This document shows, one piece after another, positions 1 through 9,598 of a stretch of 60,000 bases of DNA. Every line of letters starts with the position of its first letter. The first letter of the stretch is position 1. The notes under the pieces were generated by a model. That model was not told the origin of the DNA, did no database searches, and saw only the letters and a list, made by a program, of their open reading frames with translations. The DNA is taken from the NCBI GenBank assembly GCA_014529385.2, contig CM043953.1, positions 62,435,872 through 62,495,871 of the forward strand, given 5' to 3'. Source of the stretch: Adiantum capillus-veneris (lineage: Eukaryota; Streptophyta; Polypodiopsida; Polypodiales; Pteridaceae). The position numbers and the translations under genes are program-made.

Positions 1-290
1 GGTGTTTCTTCACCACTTTAAAGTGGTGCTCCAGCACATAAAAGTGGGTTGAACCACTGTTTAGTTGTGCTACACCGATGTGAATTGTTGTACACAACTT
101 AAAACTGGTGCTTCACTCCTAAAAAGTGGTGCTACACCAATAGAATGTGGTATCTCCTTGTAAAGCTTCATCACTTAAAAGCACTTAACCACCACTTTTA
201 GCAAAGATGCAGAACTAAAGATTATTGCACTTTTGTAAAGCATCACTAAAAAGTGGTTCTACAGCATTGAAAGTGGTTGACCATCACGCA

Positions 291-740
291 CCACCACTTA
301 AATGTAATTTGAACCACAAAAAGTGGTGACCACCACTTAATTGGTGTTTACCACTTTATACCAAATACCGTTCGGATTAAGAAGCACCACTTTTCAGTGG
401 TTCTACACACTTTTAAGGTACCGAATAACGTTCTAGTTAAGAAGCACCACTGTATAGTTGTGTTCACCACTTTATAGTGATGTTGACCACTTTATAGTGG
501 TCTTCACCACTATAAACACCACTTAAATGTGATTTGAACCACAAAAAATAGTGAACACCACTTTATTGGTGTTTACCACTTTATACCAAATAACGTTCAG
601 GTTAAGAAGCACCACTTTTCAATGGTTCTACACACTTTTAAGGTACCGAATAACATTATAGTTAAGAAGCACCACTTTATAGTTGTGTTCACCACTTTAT
701 AGTGACGTTGACCACTTTATAGTGATGTTGGCCACTTTAT
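291..740. repeat. Two tandem copies of a ~225-bp unit
   Basis: Bases from about 291 to 515 recur from about 516 to 740. The landmarks CACCACTTAAATGT, TTGGTGTTTACCACTTTATA, the stretch around AATAACGTTC and TTAAGGTACCGAATAAC appear in the same order at an offset of about 224-225 bp. The copies differ by scattered substitutions, so this is an old direct duplication. Confidence 0.75.
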
Positions 741-828
741 AGTGGTCTTCACCACTAGAAAGTGGTGCTTCTTAACTAGAACGTTATTCGGTACCTTAAA
801 AGTGTGTAGAACCACTGAAAAGTGGTGC
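383..828. repeat. Perfect 68-bp inverted repeat (arms 383-450 and 761-828)
   Basis: Bases 761-828 are the exact reverse complement of 383-450, with a 310-bp spacer. The arms contain GGTACCGAATAACG and end in GCACCACTTTT. The degenerate direct copy of the same stretch near 606-672 is not identical, so the perfect match between the two inverted arms stands out against otherwise diverged repeats. No protein is encoded between the arms. Confidence 0.85.
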
Positions 829-1201
829 ACCATCGCGATGCTTTGCTTAAAAGTGATGCTTCACCACAAAATAGTTAGGGTTTTCCACTAGAAAATGATG
901 CACCCATTGTATCGCCAGTTTTTACTAGAGCCTTACCTCTTTTTAGTGATGCCCAATACTTTAAAGTGGTCCAGTATCACTTTTAAGAGATGGTGCACCA
1001 TATCAGCATAACTATGTAGTGATGCAACCATGGTTTCTGCCCAACTTTAAAGGGTGCTACAGGTGCACCACTTCAACATAGCCTATCAGTGGTGTTGTAC
1101 CCATAAAAAGTGGGGTTCACGCACTTGATATTTACTAGTGGTGTGCACACTACTTTTTCCTAATAAAGCAACACTTTAATTGAATCCATGGGGGAAATAC
1201 C

Positions 1202-1428
1202 TGCATCTAACTTGCTGAACATTTTGCTTCTTAGGTGTACCCTTGGGGGACTCAAAAGTTCTTTTTGTAGCATGCATGTGCAAAAAATTCAAAAAATTTT
1301 CAAGACATAAAACCAATTTTAGAAATGCATGCATGATGCATCTAACCTGTTTTAATAGGCGACTCCTGCGTAAAGCTCTTTCCCTTCCTAGGTGTACCCT
1401 TGTCAGCGTCTGAAGGTCCTTTTGTAGC
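1202..1428 (-). other. Duplicated exon-like motif (1202-1271 and 1337-1428)
   Basis: On the minus strand two stretches share the order GCTACAAAA, then CAAGGGTACACCTA(A/G)GAAG, then GTTAGATGCA. Translated in one frame both give a peptide containing K-G-T-P-(K/R)-K, and both end at a GT that could be a splice donor (AAAACAG|GTTAG and CAGCAA|GTTAG). The right copy has a possible acceptor (…GAACCAG|GCTAC) behind a short pyrimidine run. This could be a duplicated small exon of a gene whose first exon is interrupted by element A. No family is recognised. The exon interpretation is inference; the duplicated sequence is directly visible. Confidence 0.35.
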
Positions 1429-1706
1429 CTGGTTCTTCATCGTGAAAAAGTCACAAATGCCACATAGATACAACATCAATAGTTAAATGCATTCATGCTT
1501 GAACCTGCATGATGCATTCGTATAAGCATGCACACACAGTTGATAAAATCTGCATTCATGCTTCAAGCTGCATGATGCATTTTTATAAAGCATTCACAAG
1601 GGTGATCAATTAGATGTGCACAATGCATATACATTCCAGAAATAAATTCTAAACTCACACATGCATCATTAATAGTTACAATCCATGATTATCTTGCCAC
1701 ACATTC

Positions 1707-1826
1707 TTTTTTTTTTTTTTTTGCAATACCGTCCCCAACAGAGGGCAGACCATATCGCCAGGGGTTAAACCTGGGTCCTTACGCACCCACCCATTCACTT
1801 TAACCACTAGGCCAAGCCCCCTTTGG
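1707..1826 (-). mobile_element. tRNA-derived SINE with target-site duplication
   Basis: Read on the minus strand, the element begins with GGGGGCTTGGCCTAGTGG, where TGGCCTAGTGGTTA (1801-1814) matches an RNA polymerase III A box. About 30 bp on, GGTTTAACCCC (1761-1771) matches a B box. It ends in a run of 16 A (plus-strand T at 1707-1722). It is flanked by an 18-bp direct repeat starting TTATCTTGC (1689-1706 and 1827-1844) with a single mismatch. Tail, internal promoter and target duplication together make a complete short retroposon mobilised by a LINE. It is not a functional tRNA gene: there is no cloverleaf outside the two boxes. Confidence 0.88.
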
Positions 1827-2033
1827 TTATCTTGCTACACATTCAGAGACAAACATATAGCGCTTCTACATCTGCATGAAGCATGTTAAAACATGGATCA
1901 ATGCTACCTGGAAATGCTACCTAGGAAAACAAGCCACATTCAAATTCAACCAACATTCCAGATAGAATGCTTCAAGCTACATGATGCCACATACCTGTTT
2001 TGGTGCTCTGTAGGGGATTTTTACTGAAGTTGA

Positions 2034-2990
2034 TGTTGGATGGGAATCGACTCACACACCCATGAAGTGCATGCAAACACTACCTAGATCAACATAATGT
2101 CAATCGAGGAAACATATGACACGATAGGCACATGAAGGAAATCTCTTTAGCTTGTCAAGCTGAGACCATCCTACACATACAACACTTAGGAAGGCCAACT
2201 AAACCACAATCAAGAACCTCATTGCTCTCAACTACACCACCTAGCCACATACACACATACGGAAGGTAACTCACCTAATCATGCCAGATTCATACGAAAC
2301 TTAAGGAACACCATCCCCTCACTAGGATACACCTGTCCCTAAGCTTCTACACTCAAAATCCTCACTCTAAACCCGTATGCGGAAAACGCGTAGGATGACA
2401 GAGCCAAATTTTGAAAGTGCCCGAAACTGAAATTTATGAGTACCTATGCATAGCTTATGTCTCCACGATTCTATAGACTACTAGCACGCAGAAAACAAAC
2501 ATCGTTTGATATACTTACGGCCACAAATAGCTCGTAGATGCGTCGGCGTGTGTGCTTCGTCTCGCGTGGAATGCTTGGCGCTGTCGCGTAGCTCTCCTCG
2601 AGCCTACAACAATGGTGCAGTCGGATCTCCAATGTGTTGAGCGAGCCGGGCGTAGCGAGAGGATGAAGCTCACGCTCACTCTCTTTCTCTCTCACACACA
2701 GTAGACAGCAGTGCTAAGTTTTGATTATGATTAAAGTCTTTTCACAAAATGACCTAGGTACCTTATATACTAAGGCTACCTTAGGTTTAACCAAAAATGG
2801 GGTTGAAAGGGTCAAATGGCTTTTTATTTACAATCTGGAAGTGCCATTGCACCCCGGCTTCTGAAACTAGAATAACTACTCATTACAAATGACATTTATA
2901 GCCATAATCCGCAGCATTTCATAACTCGCAAAAGATAAGACTTTGGTACGAAACTTGAGTTATATTGTGTTGTTGACCCAGCGGTCAATA
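2034..2990 (-). repeat. 3' LTR of element A
   Basis: This is 957 bp and near-identical to 11951-12993 apart from an 86-bp duplication present only in the other copy. In element orientation the LTR should begin TGTTGACC; here it begins TATTGACC (plus-strand GGTCAATA at 2983-2990), a point change from the canonical TG. The other end is intact (TCCAACA). A TATA-like GTATATAAGG lies on the minus strand at 2761-2772, suited to a U3 promoter. The ORF-like stretch at 2471-2695 is repeated at 12388-12612 simply because it is LTR sequence. Confidence 0.93.
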
Positions 2991-3003
2991 TTCCCCCCTT
3001 CCG
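2991..3003 (-). other. Polypurine tract of element A
   Basis: On the minus strand CGGAAGGGGGGAA directly abuts the start of the 3' LTR. This is the expected position and composition of the primer for plus-strand DNA synthesis, and it fixes the element orientation. Confidence 0.8.
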
Positions 3004-4690
3004 CGTTCATGTCATCCCCGACATGACCTGATTGTCGATGGCGATGTGGTCTTTGCTTTCGTTTTGGCTTCATCTGTTGCACTACTTGTAACTTTGTCGA
3101 ACCACAGCAAGAACTATGATCCATTAGAGCGGACGTCTATCATCGTAACCATTCATCTTTTGAGATCCTCTGATTACTTTTATGTCTGCTCTTCTTCATT
3201 GGTAACTTCTTTGTTCCTGTGCAATCATGTTGTTAGTGTTGTCTGCAGCTTTGTCATTGTAGGCCATTCTTCGACTCGCCATTGAGGAGAAGTATGCTAT
3301 GATCTGAAATTGGTGCTCCAATTCATTTTTCAATTGATTTGAGTAACATTTACTTATTGTTGATGTAGAAGGAATATGTACAAGAGGATGGTGATAGGTG
3401 TCTTTAGATTAGGGTCTAAAACCTAGATGACCAAAGGGAAAAAACCTGATGGGAAAAAAATGCCTTTGGTATACGCTCTTATTAGAGTTGAGCAGTTGAA
3501 CGTGAAGTACATGTTCATGAAAGGTGAGTGCTTGGGTGAAACACGGAATGAGTGCCTGATGCAAGTGCTAATTATGGGACACTCTATATGCATATGAGCA
3601 ATTTGTCAACAAAAGCATGCAGTGTGAAAGAAGGAGATGATGGGTGTTTCGAGGAATAAATGTAGCACATGTGATATCAAAAGATGTCTCAATAGCTTCC
3701 ACCTTTCCAAGAAGGGTTGTTGACGTAGAAGTTTCTCCACTCGTATCTCACTGTGCGCAGTACGTGAGTGTCTTTTGGACCTTCTCCTTCACTTCACCAG
3801 ACTTAAGTACTTAGACTTCGACTCTTTTGCTCACCTATACCAGCATAAGCGACACAACGTAAATATGCTCAACTCTTCCAGCTTGAGCAGTACCTAGAAT
3901 AGATAAGACGCTTAGACCACAGAGAATATTACTTGAAGCTTTGGGACTAACACCTCACTCATTTTGTGGCTTAGCTACTCGACTCTGACTTGTCGATTGT
4001 ATGTTGACCTTGCTTTGTGACAAGTTCTTCGGCTGTTGTAGTGGCTGCTGAGACATACTTCGTGAAGTTTCATCGTTTCCCTGTACCTTCTTCTCTTTGT
4101 AGTGCTCAGGCCTCTCGTTAGTCTTTTCTTCATGTGGATTATTGATTTTTTTTTCTTAATAATAAACAAAGAAAATCTTAAAACAACTTAACAAAAGAGA
4201 AATCATTCAAATAGAAATCTAAATGCTATGTACACTATACACATGTCCCTAGGGACTGATATATGTATTTTGTCCCCATACTCCTTTGTAACACTACTAT
4301 GAGGGCATATACTCTAAATTTCGTCACAAAATTATCGCAATAAAACGCAAAAATTCAATGTATCTCACAAAACATTGCCCTCTAATATTCATAATGTTAG
4401 GTCCGCATTCAGAATGCCTCCCCCCTTCCTATTTGGAGTCATCCTTTACGACAGGGTATCGCAAAGGATATGTGTCGTGCTTGGGCAATTAAAAGTTGTG
4501 CTTATGCAGGCCTTGTAATGTAGCCCTATTATGCATACATAGTCAATGCATGGAAAAGATTTATGTTGTGCAAGATGTGGGTATAAGCAATTTGCTTATT
4601 GGCATTTGTTGGCGAGGCTTGCTATTCTAAGCAATGTAATGGTCTTTGAAGCTCCTGTATCGTTGCTTGATTGAAGCGACTTGCTCTCTT
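3004..4690. other. 3' internal non-coding region of element A
   Basis: About 1.7 kb between the coding tail and the polypurine tract. I see no frame with recognisable protein similarity on either strand, no RT, RNase H or integrase motif, and no repeat arrays. In an autonomous Ty3/gypsy element this is where pol would lie, so its content may be captured or degenerated sequence. Confidence 0.5.
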
Positions 4691-5458
4691 CTAACTGTAC
4701 AGTAATCGTAGGAAGAATTGTAAGAATTCAAGCGGCGATGCACTGACAACAGTTTTGTTGTTCTTCTTTGGGACCCATTTCTTTGCGATTATTGGCTGTT
4801 TTGTTGCTGACTCTCGTTTGGGAACCCATACTTGCCGGTGCTTCGTTTGTGTTTGAAGAGACTTCTTTGGGATCCACCTTTTTGTTGTGTGAGTTGACAG
4901 TGGTCTTTGCTTCAGCCCTTGTACGCTTGGTTGGTGACGGGATTCAGGCTTTGAAAGTTGATAATGTGGTTGTTTTGGAATCCAAATGAATTCCTGATTT
5001 TTTTGTGCTTGAATCAACTTCTTTGGAGCGCAAACCTGAGTTGTGAAAGCTTGCGACTTTGTGATATTCTTACCCATTCGTGCACGCTTTCCTTGTTTTT
5101 GTTTTGGTGTTGGATCTTATGATTTGTCATTAGAGATCTTTGTCTTCTTGATCCATATCTGTTTTTGGCCGATCTGCCTTTTTGGTATCCAAATTTGTCG
5201 AGCTTTTGGGCTTTGACTTGTTGTACTATTCTTTTGACCTGTCATGGTTGTTGTTGAAGGGGTTGGTGATAGTGATGGCCTGAGTTGATGATAGGGGATG
5301 TCGTAAGATTCATCACTATCGCTACTATCCTCAGCAAGGTTGACTTCTTGTACTTTCCCTTGATTTTTTGGCTTGTAATGGAAAGTTACTGTCTGTTTGC
5401 TCGTGGGTGATAGTTTCTTGGAGGACTTTTCTAGCCCATTGATTAGAGCATTGTTAGC
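4691..5458 (-). pseudogene. Element A Gag-Pro tail rich in W-(I/V)-P-K motifs
   Basis: Continues the 5459-6178 frame after stops. The translation contains repeated short motifs W-I-P-K or W-V-P-K at about 18-30-residue spacing: near 5187 (IWIPK), 4975 (IWIPK), 4866 (RWIPK), 4816 (VWVPK) and 4767 (KWVPK). Linkers are rich in K, Q, S and T, so the tail is basic and probably unstructured. The motif is visible on the plus strand as repeated TTTGG-(A/G/T)-A-(T/C)-CCA. Element G has the same motif near 52340, so the tail belongs to the family. A nucleic-acid-binding or Gag-assembly role would be a guess. At least one stop separates it from the frame before it. Confidence 0.6.
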
Positions 5459-6178
5459 TCATTGCTCTGGTCGTATTCCTCCTAGCTGAGTCTTTGCATC
5501 CTTATTAGGAGCCATGTATGAGGATGCTTGTGGTGGCTGTGTCTTCACCGAGGACTTTGGAATCCACCTTTGATGCACTTTATTCGTGTAGCGATGACAT
5601 TGATTCCCGGGTTGTTGATCTTCTTGAAGCTCGAAGTGTTCTACAGAGTCATAGAACTCGTCGTCTTCTTCATCTTTTGATTCTCCACATTTCTTTGTTT
5701 GCTCCTTATGTCGAGAGCTTGTTGATGTCTGGATCTCTTTGTTTTCCTGGATTACACTCACTGCAAAATAAGGAACGACATCATATCCATTTTCATCACA
5801 AAACTTTGTTGTGGGAGCATCCTCCACGGCGCACACGTCCAGAGTAGCCAAGATGTGTTCCCATCCAAAAGGCTCTAACTCTTCTTCAGGAAATGGTTCT
5901 AGGATATAGTCCATGTCCTCTATAACCCGCTCTAGGATACATTCCTCACGCTTCAAGCTACCACATTGTGAAGCTCCACACATCCACAGTTCTTTAGGCT
6001 TTCCTAACCAAGATGGAAGTTCTAATCTTGCTACTATGGTGGAATCAAACTCCTCAACCGGTGTTCTCGTCACATCCCTATAGCTATGGTCCCTCAAGTT
6101 TATCTTTGTTATGGTTTCCATATGTCTCAGGTATATATGGTCATAACCCCAATCTTGGACCATTTTCAATTGTCGCAT
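5459..6178 (-). CDS. Element A protease C-terminal region and linker, 239 codons
   Basis: Follows the protease frame with a 13-bp overlap and a frame change, so it is probably the same polyprotein after a frameshift. It opens with M-R-Q-L-K-M-V-Q-D, which aligns with the stretch after the B protease (near 15190). It contains a block with R-L-E-L-P-S-W-L-G-K, W-M-C-G-A-S and G-E-H-style acidic segments, then F-C-D-E-N-G-Y-D-V-V-P, all matched by a similar block in element B (14369-15100). It ends with R-W-I-P-K, the first of the repeated tail motifs. No known domain is recognised in the conserved block. The conservation between A and B suggests function in the element. Confidence 0.6.
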   Translation of the reverse strand: MRQLKMVQDWGYDHIYLRHMETITKINLRDHSYRDVTRTPVEEFDSTIVARLELPSWLGKPKELWMCGASQCGSLKREECILERVIEDMDYILEPFPEEELEPFGWEHILATLDVCAVEDAPTTKFCDENGYDVVPYFAVSVIQENKEIQTSTSSRHKEQTKKCGESKDEEDDEFYDSVEHFELQEDQQPGNQCHRYTNKVHQRWIPKSSVKTQPPQASSYMAPNKDAKTQLGGIRPEQ

Positions 6179-7722
6179 GAATGGTCTTCCCAGAATGATT
6201 TCATAGTTGTTCTTCTGCCAAAGTCGACAATAGCAAAAGCGTGTTCATATTCAATGCCACAAGAAGTAACAAGTACTTTTTCTAGCAGTCCTAGGGGCTT
6301 TTCCTTGTGTCCGTCTGCAAGCTGCAGGGTCATTCGTGTGGATATCAAAGCAGCTTGTCCCCATTTTTTCCAAATCTCTTTGGTTGCAATGGCCACACCA
6401 GCTCCACTGTCAAGGATTGCCATGGTTTTTACATCATTGAATTCCACAGGAAGGGTGGTGTTTCCATCTTCTCCCTCGTAATACTCGCCTACCTTGTTTA
6501 ATGGCACTGGCCTAGTATTTAGTTGAGGCATTTCAAGCTCTTTGATGCCTTCCTCGATTTGAGTCATTGGGGTTTTTACACCAAATTTCTCTAGACATTT
6601 ACCCACATTAGCCCACATGTTTGGTCTTATTCTGAGCAACTCGGCTAACATTATTGTACAGGTGACTGGGGTAGATGGAATATCTACTAGCCCCTTTGAA
6701 TCGATGGCCTTGTTGGGAGTCAGTCTTTGTGATGGGACTGCAACCACATCTGACTTGGTCTCGTACTCTCCCATGTAGGACGGTAGTGTTCTTAGCGAAT
6801 GGGGTTGACTATCCATAGATTGTACAGATCCTTTGTCGCCCCAACACGATTGCACGTCTAGATTCATTTGAGATCCAGTCTCAAATTCCTCTATTGGTGG
6901 TAGAAACACTCCTCGTTCATCACCAATCTTGTCTACTCGTCTTCTTAGGTCATCGGCTTCATTGGCCTCCCTGACTTGTTTCCACAATTCATCAAGACCA
7001 TCTATCTCTTTACAATCCTCAGATATAGCTTGGTGAAATCCCTCGGAAGAGTTATCCGTATTCAGTACTATCCTTGGTTCTAATGCTGGGTCTTTGAGGT
7101 TTGGTCTGTGCTCATGACTAGAATCTGGCTCTTTTAGTTCCTGGTTTGGTGGGATGACTTGTGTAGGCATGACACGGATCACATCCTCAGGTTTTGCAAC
7201 TGGTGGTTCTAGTAAAGCTTGGGCTATTTGAATCATTTTCTGGCACATTTCAAACCATTGCTTTTCTAGTTCCGCATAGGGATATGTCATCCACCTGTGT
7301 TCTTGGGTTTGGTTGTTTTTGAGCCTCACATCATAGGCTTTCAAGAGGGCATCTAATGTCTCATTAGTAACCTTCTCTACCAACACAGATCCTCCTGAAC
7401 TAGCACTTCTCGGTTTCTCATCCGTGGATGGTTCTTCTAGAGGTTTAACCATCTGTGTAAGAGAAGGTGCCTCCTTTTCCTCATGTTGTTTTATCTTCTT
7501 TTCAGCTTCGGTAAGCTTCTCAGCTAGGGATTTTTGCTCTCGTTCCCTGCGTGCTTTCATTCTAGTCTTTCTAGCTTTCCAACTATTTCGTTTGCTCTTG
7601 GTTTTCTGACGAGGTGCTTCTGTCTTTGGTCCATCATCTGTCTTTGGACTCGTGTCACTTTCCGTGTTCTTTGTCTCTGGATTCTCATCAGCTTTCTTTT
7701 GAGCTTGTGCTCTCGTAACCAC
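6166..7722 (-). CDS. Element A Gag C-terminal/retropepsin-like protease polyprotein segment
   Basis: An open frame of 518 codons beginning at a non-ATG codon (GTG), so it is the downstream part of a longer polyprotein. The N-terminal part is basic with V-T-R-A-Q-A and a K/R/E-rich coiled-coil-like segment; the middle is acidic and unrecognised. The C-terminal part has the aspartic protease signature I-L-D-S-G-A-G (D-S-G-A codons at 6400-6411) followed by V-A-I-A-T-K and, after about 60 residues, a hydrophobic H-A-F-A-I-V-D-F. Intact active-site residues and a long open frame suggest this part decayed least. Element B has the same arrangement at 26705-28117. The protease would cleave Gag in virus-like particles. 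Confidence 0.75.
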   Translation of the reverse strand: MVTRAQAQKKADENPETKNTESDTSPKTDDGPKTEAPRQKTKSKRNSWKARKTRMKARREREQKSLAEKLTEAEKKIKQHEEKEAPSLTQMVKPLEEPSTDEKPRSASSGGSVLVEKVTNETLDALLKAYDVRLKNNQTQEHRWMTYPYAELEKQWFEMCQKMIQIAQALLEPPVAKPEDVIRVMPTQVIPPNQELKEPDSSHEHRPNLKDPALEPRIVLNTDNSSEGFHQAISEDCKEIDGLDELWKQVREANEADDLRRRVDKIGDERGVFLPPIEEFETGSQMNLDVQSCWGDKGSVQSMDSQPHSLRTLPSYMGEYETKSDVVAVPSQRLTPNKAIDSKGLVDIPSTPVTCTIMLAELLRIRPNMWANVGKCLEKFGVKTPMTQIEEGIKELEMPQLNTRPVPLNKVGEYYEGEDGNTTLPVEFNDVKTMAILDSGAGVAIATKEIWKKWGQAALISTRMTLQLADGHKEKPLGLLEKVLVTSCGIEYEHAFAIVDFGRRTTMKSFWEDHSCDN

Positions 7723-7756
7723 TTGAACTGGTACGACATTCTCATTTTCTGATCTA

Positions 7757-8209
7757 CTAGGTCATGATTTTCCTGATTTGGTTTGGTTTTTTTGGGCAAT
7801 CGGGGATCAAGTGACTGATGCCACACTCAAGACAATAGGCATTTACTTCAGTGATCTCCGTATGAGGGCATTGTTTGACCAAGTGGTTGTCACGGCTTTT
7901 GTGACAATCTGTCTCTGTTTGAGGAGATTCTTTTAGCATTTCCTCTTGGCTATAAGCAAGCTTTGACCTAGATAAGCCGCTATTTGCAATGAATCGCAAT
8001 GTCCTTTCGTCCATTTCATATCTTCTTTCTTTCGACTGAAACCCAAGAGGTGGAGGTTGTACCGGCCTCACCACTCCATGTGTTTCTCTCACATTTTGTT
8101 GCTCCGTAGGGTAGTACTTACTTTGGTTGCTATACCACATTATAGCTGGTACTGGCGTTGGTTTATTTGATGCTTCCATCATTGGCATGTATCTCCTTTC
8201 TACCTGCAT
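7757..8209 (-). pseudogene. Element A Gag nucleocapsid region (degenerate zinc knuckles)
   Basis: Contains D-C-H-K-S-R-D-N-H-L-V-K-Q-C and Y-C-L-E-C-G-I-S-H-L-I-P-D-C, corresponding to two tandem CCHC knuckles in B (27996-28373) and one in G (55111-55485). In A the first has lost a cysteine and the second has only three residues between the second C and H, so both depart from the CX2CX4HX4C consensus. The frame is separated from the upstream gag core and the downstream protease frame by stops or shifts. Confidence 0.65.
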
Positions 8210-8300
8210 TCTAGCACCTGGCAGCAGTGGAGGTTGTTGTCCTAAGACAAGTTGTGGCCTTAAAACTCCTACTGGTCCTGGCGCATTCCCCGTAATGTAT

Positions 8301-9005
8301 CTAGGTGGAGTAGGTCTTCTGGAACAGGTTGTACATACCTCTCCCTAGCATTTTCCATGCTATAATAGCACTCTTCCCCCGTATGGTTCGTCTCTCAATT
8401 TCACACCACTTCAGCTCTCCCGAATCAGACCTTACAAGAGGAATCAACCTCTTGACCAAGTCGTCGATAAGCTTTTCTTGATCAATAGGTGCCGATGGCT
8501 TGGCAATGGACTCTCTTATCTGTGAAACACTATGCTGAGAGGATGTGTCATCTCCCTTACTCTTTGAGTCCTTTTCTTTGTATGCCTCACAGTTATCCAC
8601 TAGATAAAGAGCTTCTTTGATCAACTCGTTTAGCGTCATCCTCCTTATCATATGCAGATCCTTCTGAAGGCCCTCATCTCTCATTCCCTGGATAAATATG
8701 AGCATCAGTCGTGCTTACGTAGGTAATTCCGCTCTCGGACAGAGCTTAACATATCTCTTGAGCCGTAATGATGCTTTGCGTACTGATTCATCCTCTTTCT
8801 GTTTGAATCTATGGATTTGCGAGACCGTGTTGTGAGCAATGCCTTTTGGCGAGAATTCTTCAATAAACTCCTCAAAAAGCTCATCTAGGGTCTCAAAATC
8901 CCATTTTTCCACCGAGTCGAACCATGTAGCTACATCATCTTCTAGAGTCAATCTAAATCCCGCAAACTGTGTCGCAAAATCTGAAACTTCCTCTGCTCTA
9001 ATCAC
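8301..9005 (-). pseudogene. Element A Gag core (retrotransposon gag domain), split
   Basis: Two frames (8715-9005 and 8301-8705) together carry the usual Ty3/gypsy Gag core: a segment F-A-G-F-R-L-T-L with A-T-W-F-D-S, an F-x-E-F-I-E-E-F-S block, then K-Q-K-E-D-E-S-V-R and, in the next frame, the F-I-Q-G-M-R-D-E-G-L-Q block. Just upstream (near 9010-9080) the translation gives K-Y-S-G-D-K-D-P-R-D-H-V-A-A-F, matching B near 29130. The frame break near 8710 and stops near 9070-9180 mark decay. Confidence 0.75.
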
Positions 9006-9187
9006 TCTTCTAAAAGCCGCTACGTGATCTCTCGGATCTTTATCTCCGGAGTATTTTAAGTTTACCCATTTCTGGACTTAGGATCGTCTAACTCTTCGAT
9101 TGTCTACAAGTCTAACAAGAGACTCTCCCAATCCTTCTCTCGTTATCGCTCTTGAAGGGAATCCTGGTGGCTCTCTTCTTGAAATTC

Positions 9188-9598
9188 CTATAGGAATTCT
9201 CGTGTTTCAAGTGGAGGCATTTGTGGTCCTTCATTGACCAAATATCCACCTCTTTCTAGTACAGTTTGTGGATTTGTGCTTTCTACAACTATGTATTCTC
9301 GTCCATACTTGTCGACAACTATAGATCTCCATTGACAGTCGACTCCGTATGTGTAGACATATAAGAGCTTGTAATCTGTTATCTCTTCTAGGTATGGATC
9401 TGAGCACCTATAAAGATTGACCTCATTGTCGTCAATGTATCTATATAGTCCTTCACTCTCATGACCAATCATCCAAACTCTCTCAACAAGATGGGTCTTT
9501 ATCAATTGCAAGTTTGGAAGATCCATTGTGGGAGGACATTCCTCTATCGTCGGGATCTCCAAGCTTGTGTAAGCTGCGTTTGAATTTAGGGTAGACAT
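9188..9598 (-). CDS. Element A Gag N-terminal segment, 136 codons
   Basis: Begins at a true ATG (9596-9598), the first long frame after the leader, and most likely marks the start of translation of the element. The product has no recognised domain. It contains Y-R-Y-I-D-D-N-E and V-D-K-Y-G-R-E-Y-I-V-V-E; the second block is matched by M-D-R-N-G-T-Q-Y-L-Q-V in B (34170-34520) and by a similar block in the decayed G (55600-56030). It is therefore the conserved N-terminal domain of this Gag family. It ends in a stop before the gag core, which may be a mutation. Confidence 0.6.
   Translation of the reverse strand: MSTLNSNAAYTSLEIPTIEECPPTMDLPNLQLIKTHLVERVWMIGHESEGLYRYIDDNEVNLYRCSDPYLEEITDYKLLYVYTYGVDCQWRSIVVDKYGREYIVVESTNPQTVLERGGYLVNEGPQMPPLETREFL

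Larger units (their letters stand above)
1..1140. repeat. AGTGGT/ACCACT-rich degenerate repeat tract
   Basis: The tract is built from many copies of short words such as CACCACTTT and AAAGTGGT on both strands, so it is full of short inverted repeats that could pair as small hairpins. No reading frame of note crosses it. It contains a 225-bp tandem duplication and a long inverted repeat, listed separately. It could be a local satellite or the inside of an unrecognised non-autonomous DNA element; no element ends are visible because the tract runs off the left edge. Confidence 0.75.

Noticed and set aside
291-830. CRISPR-like regular repeats
   Set aside because: Repeat words are irregular, diverged and on both strands without constant spacers, in a eukaryotic retrotransposon-rich context.
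1723-1826. A tRNA gene on the minus strand
   Set aside because: Only the internal promoter boxes are tRNA-like; no cloverleaf, and the A-tail and target duplication identify a SINE.
2471-2695. 74-codon frame repeated at 12388-12612
   Set aside because: Repeated because it lies in both LTRs of A; no sign of codon selection.
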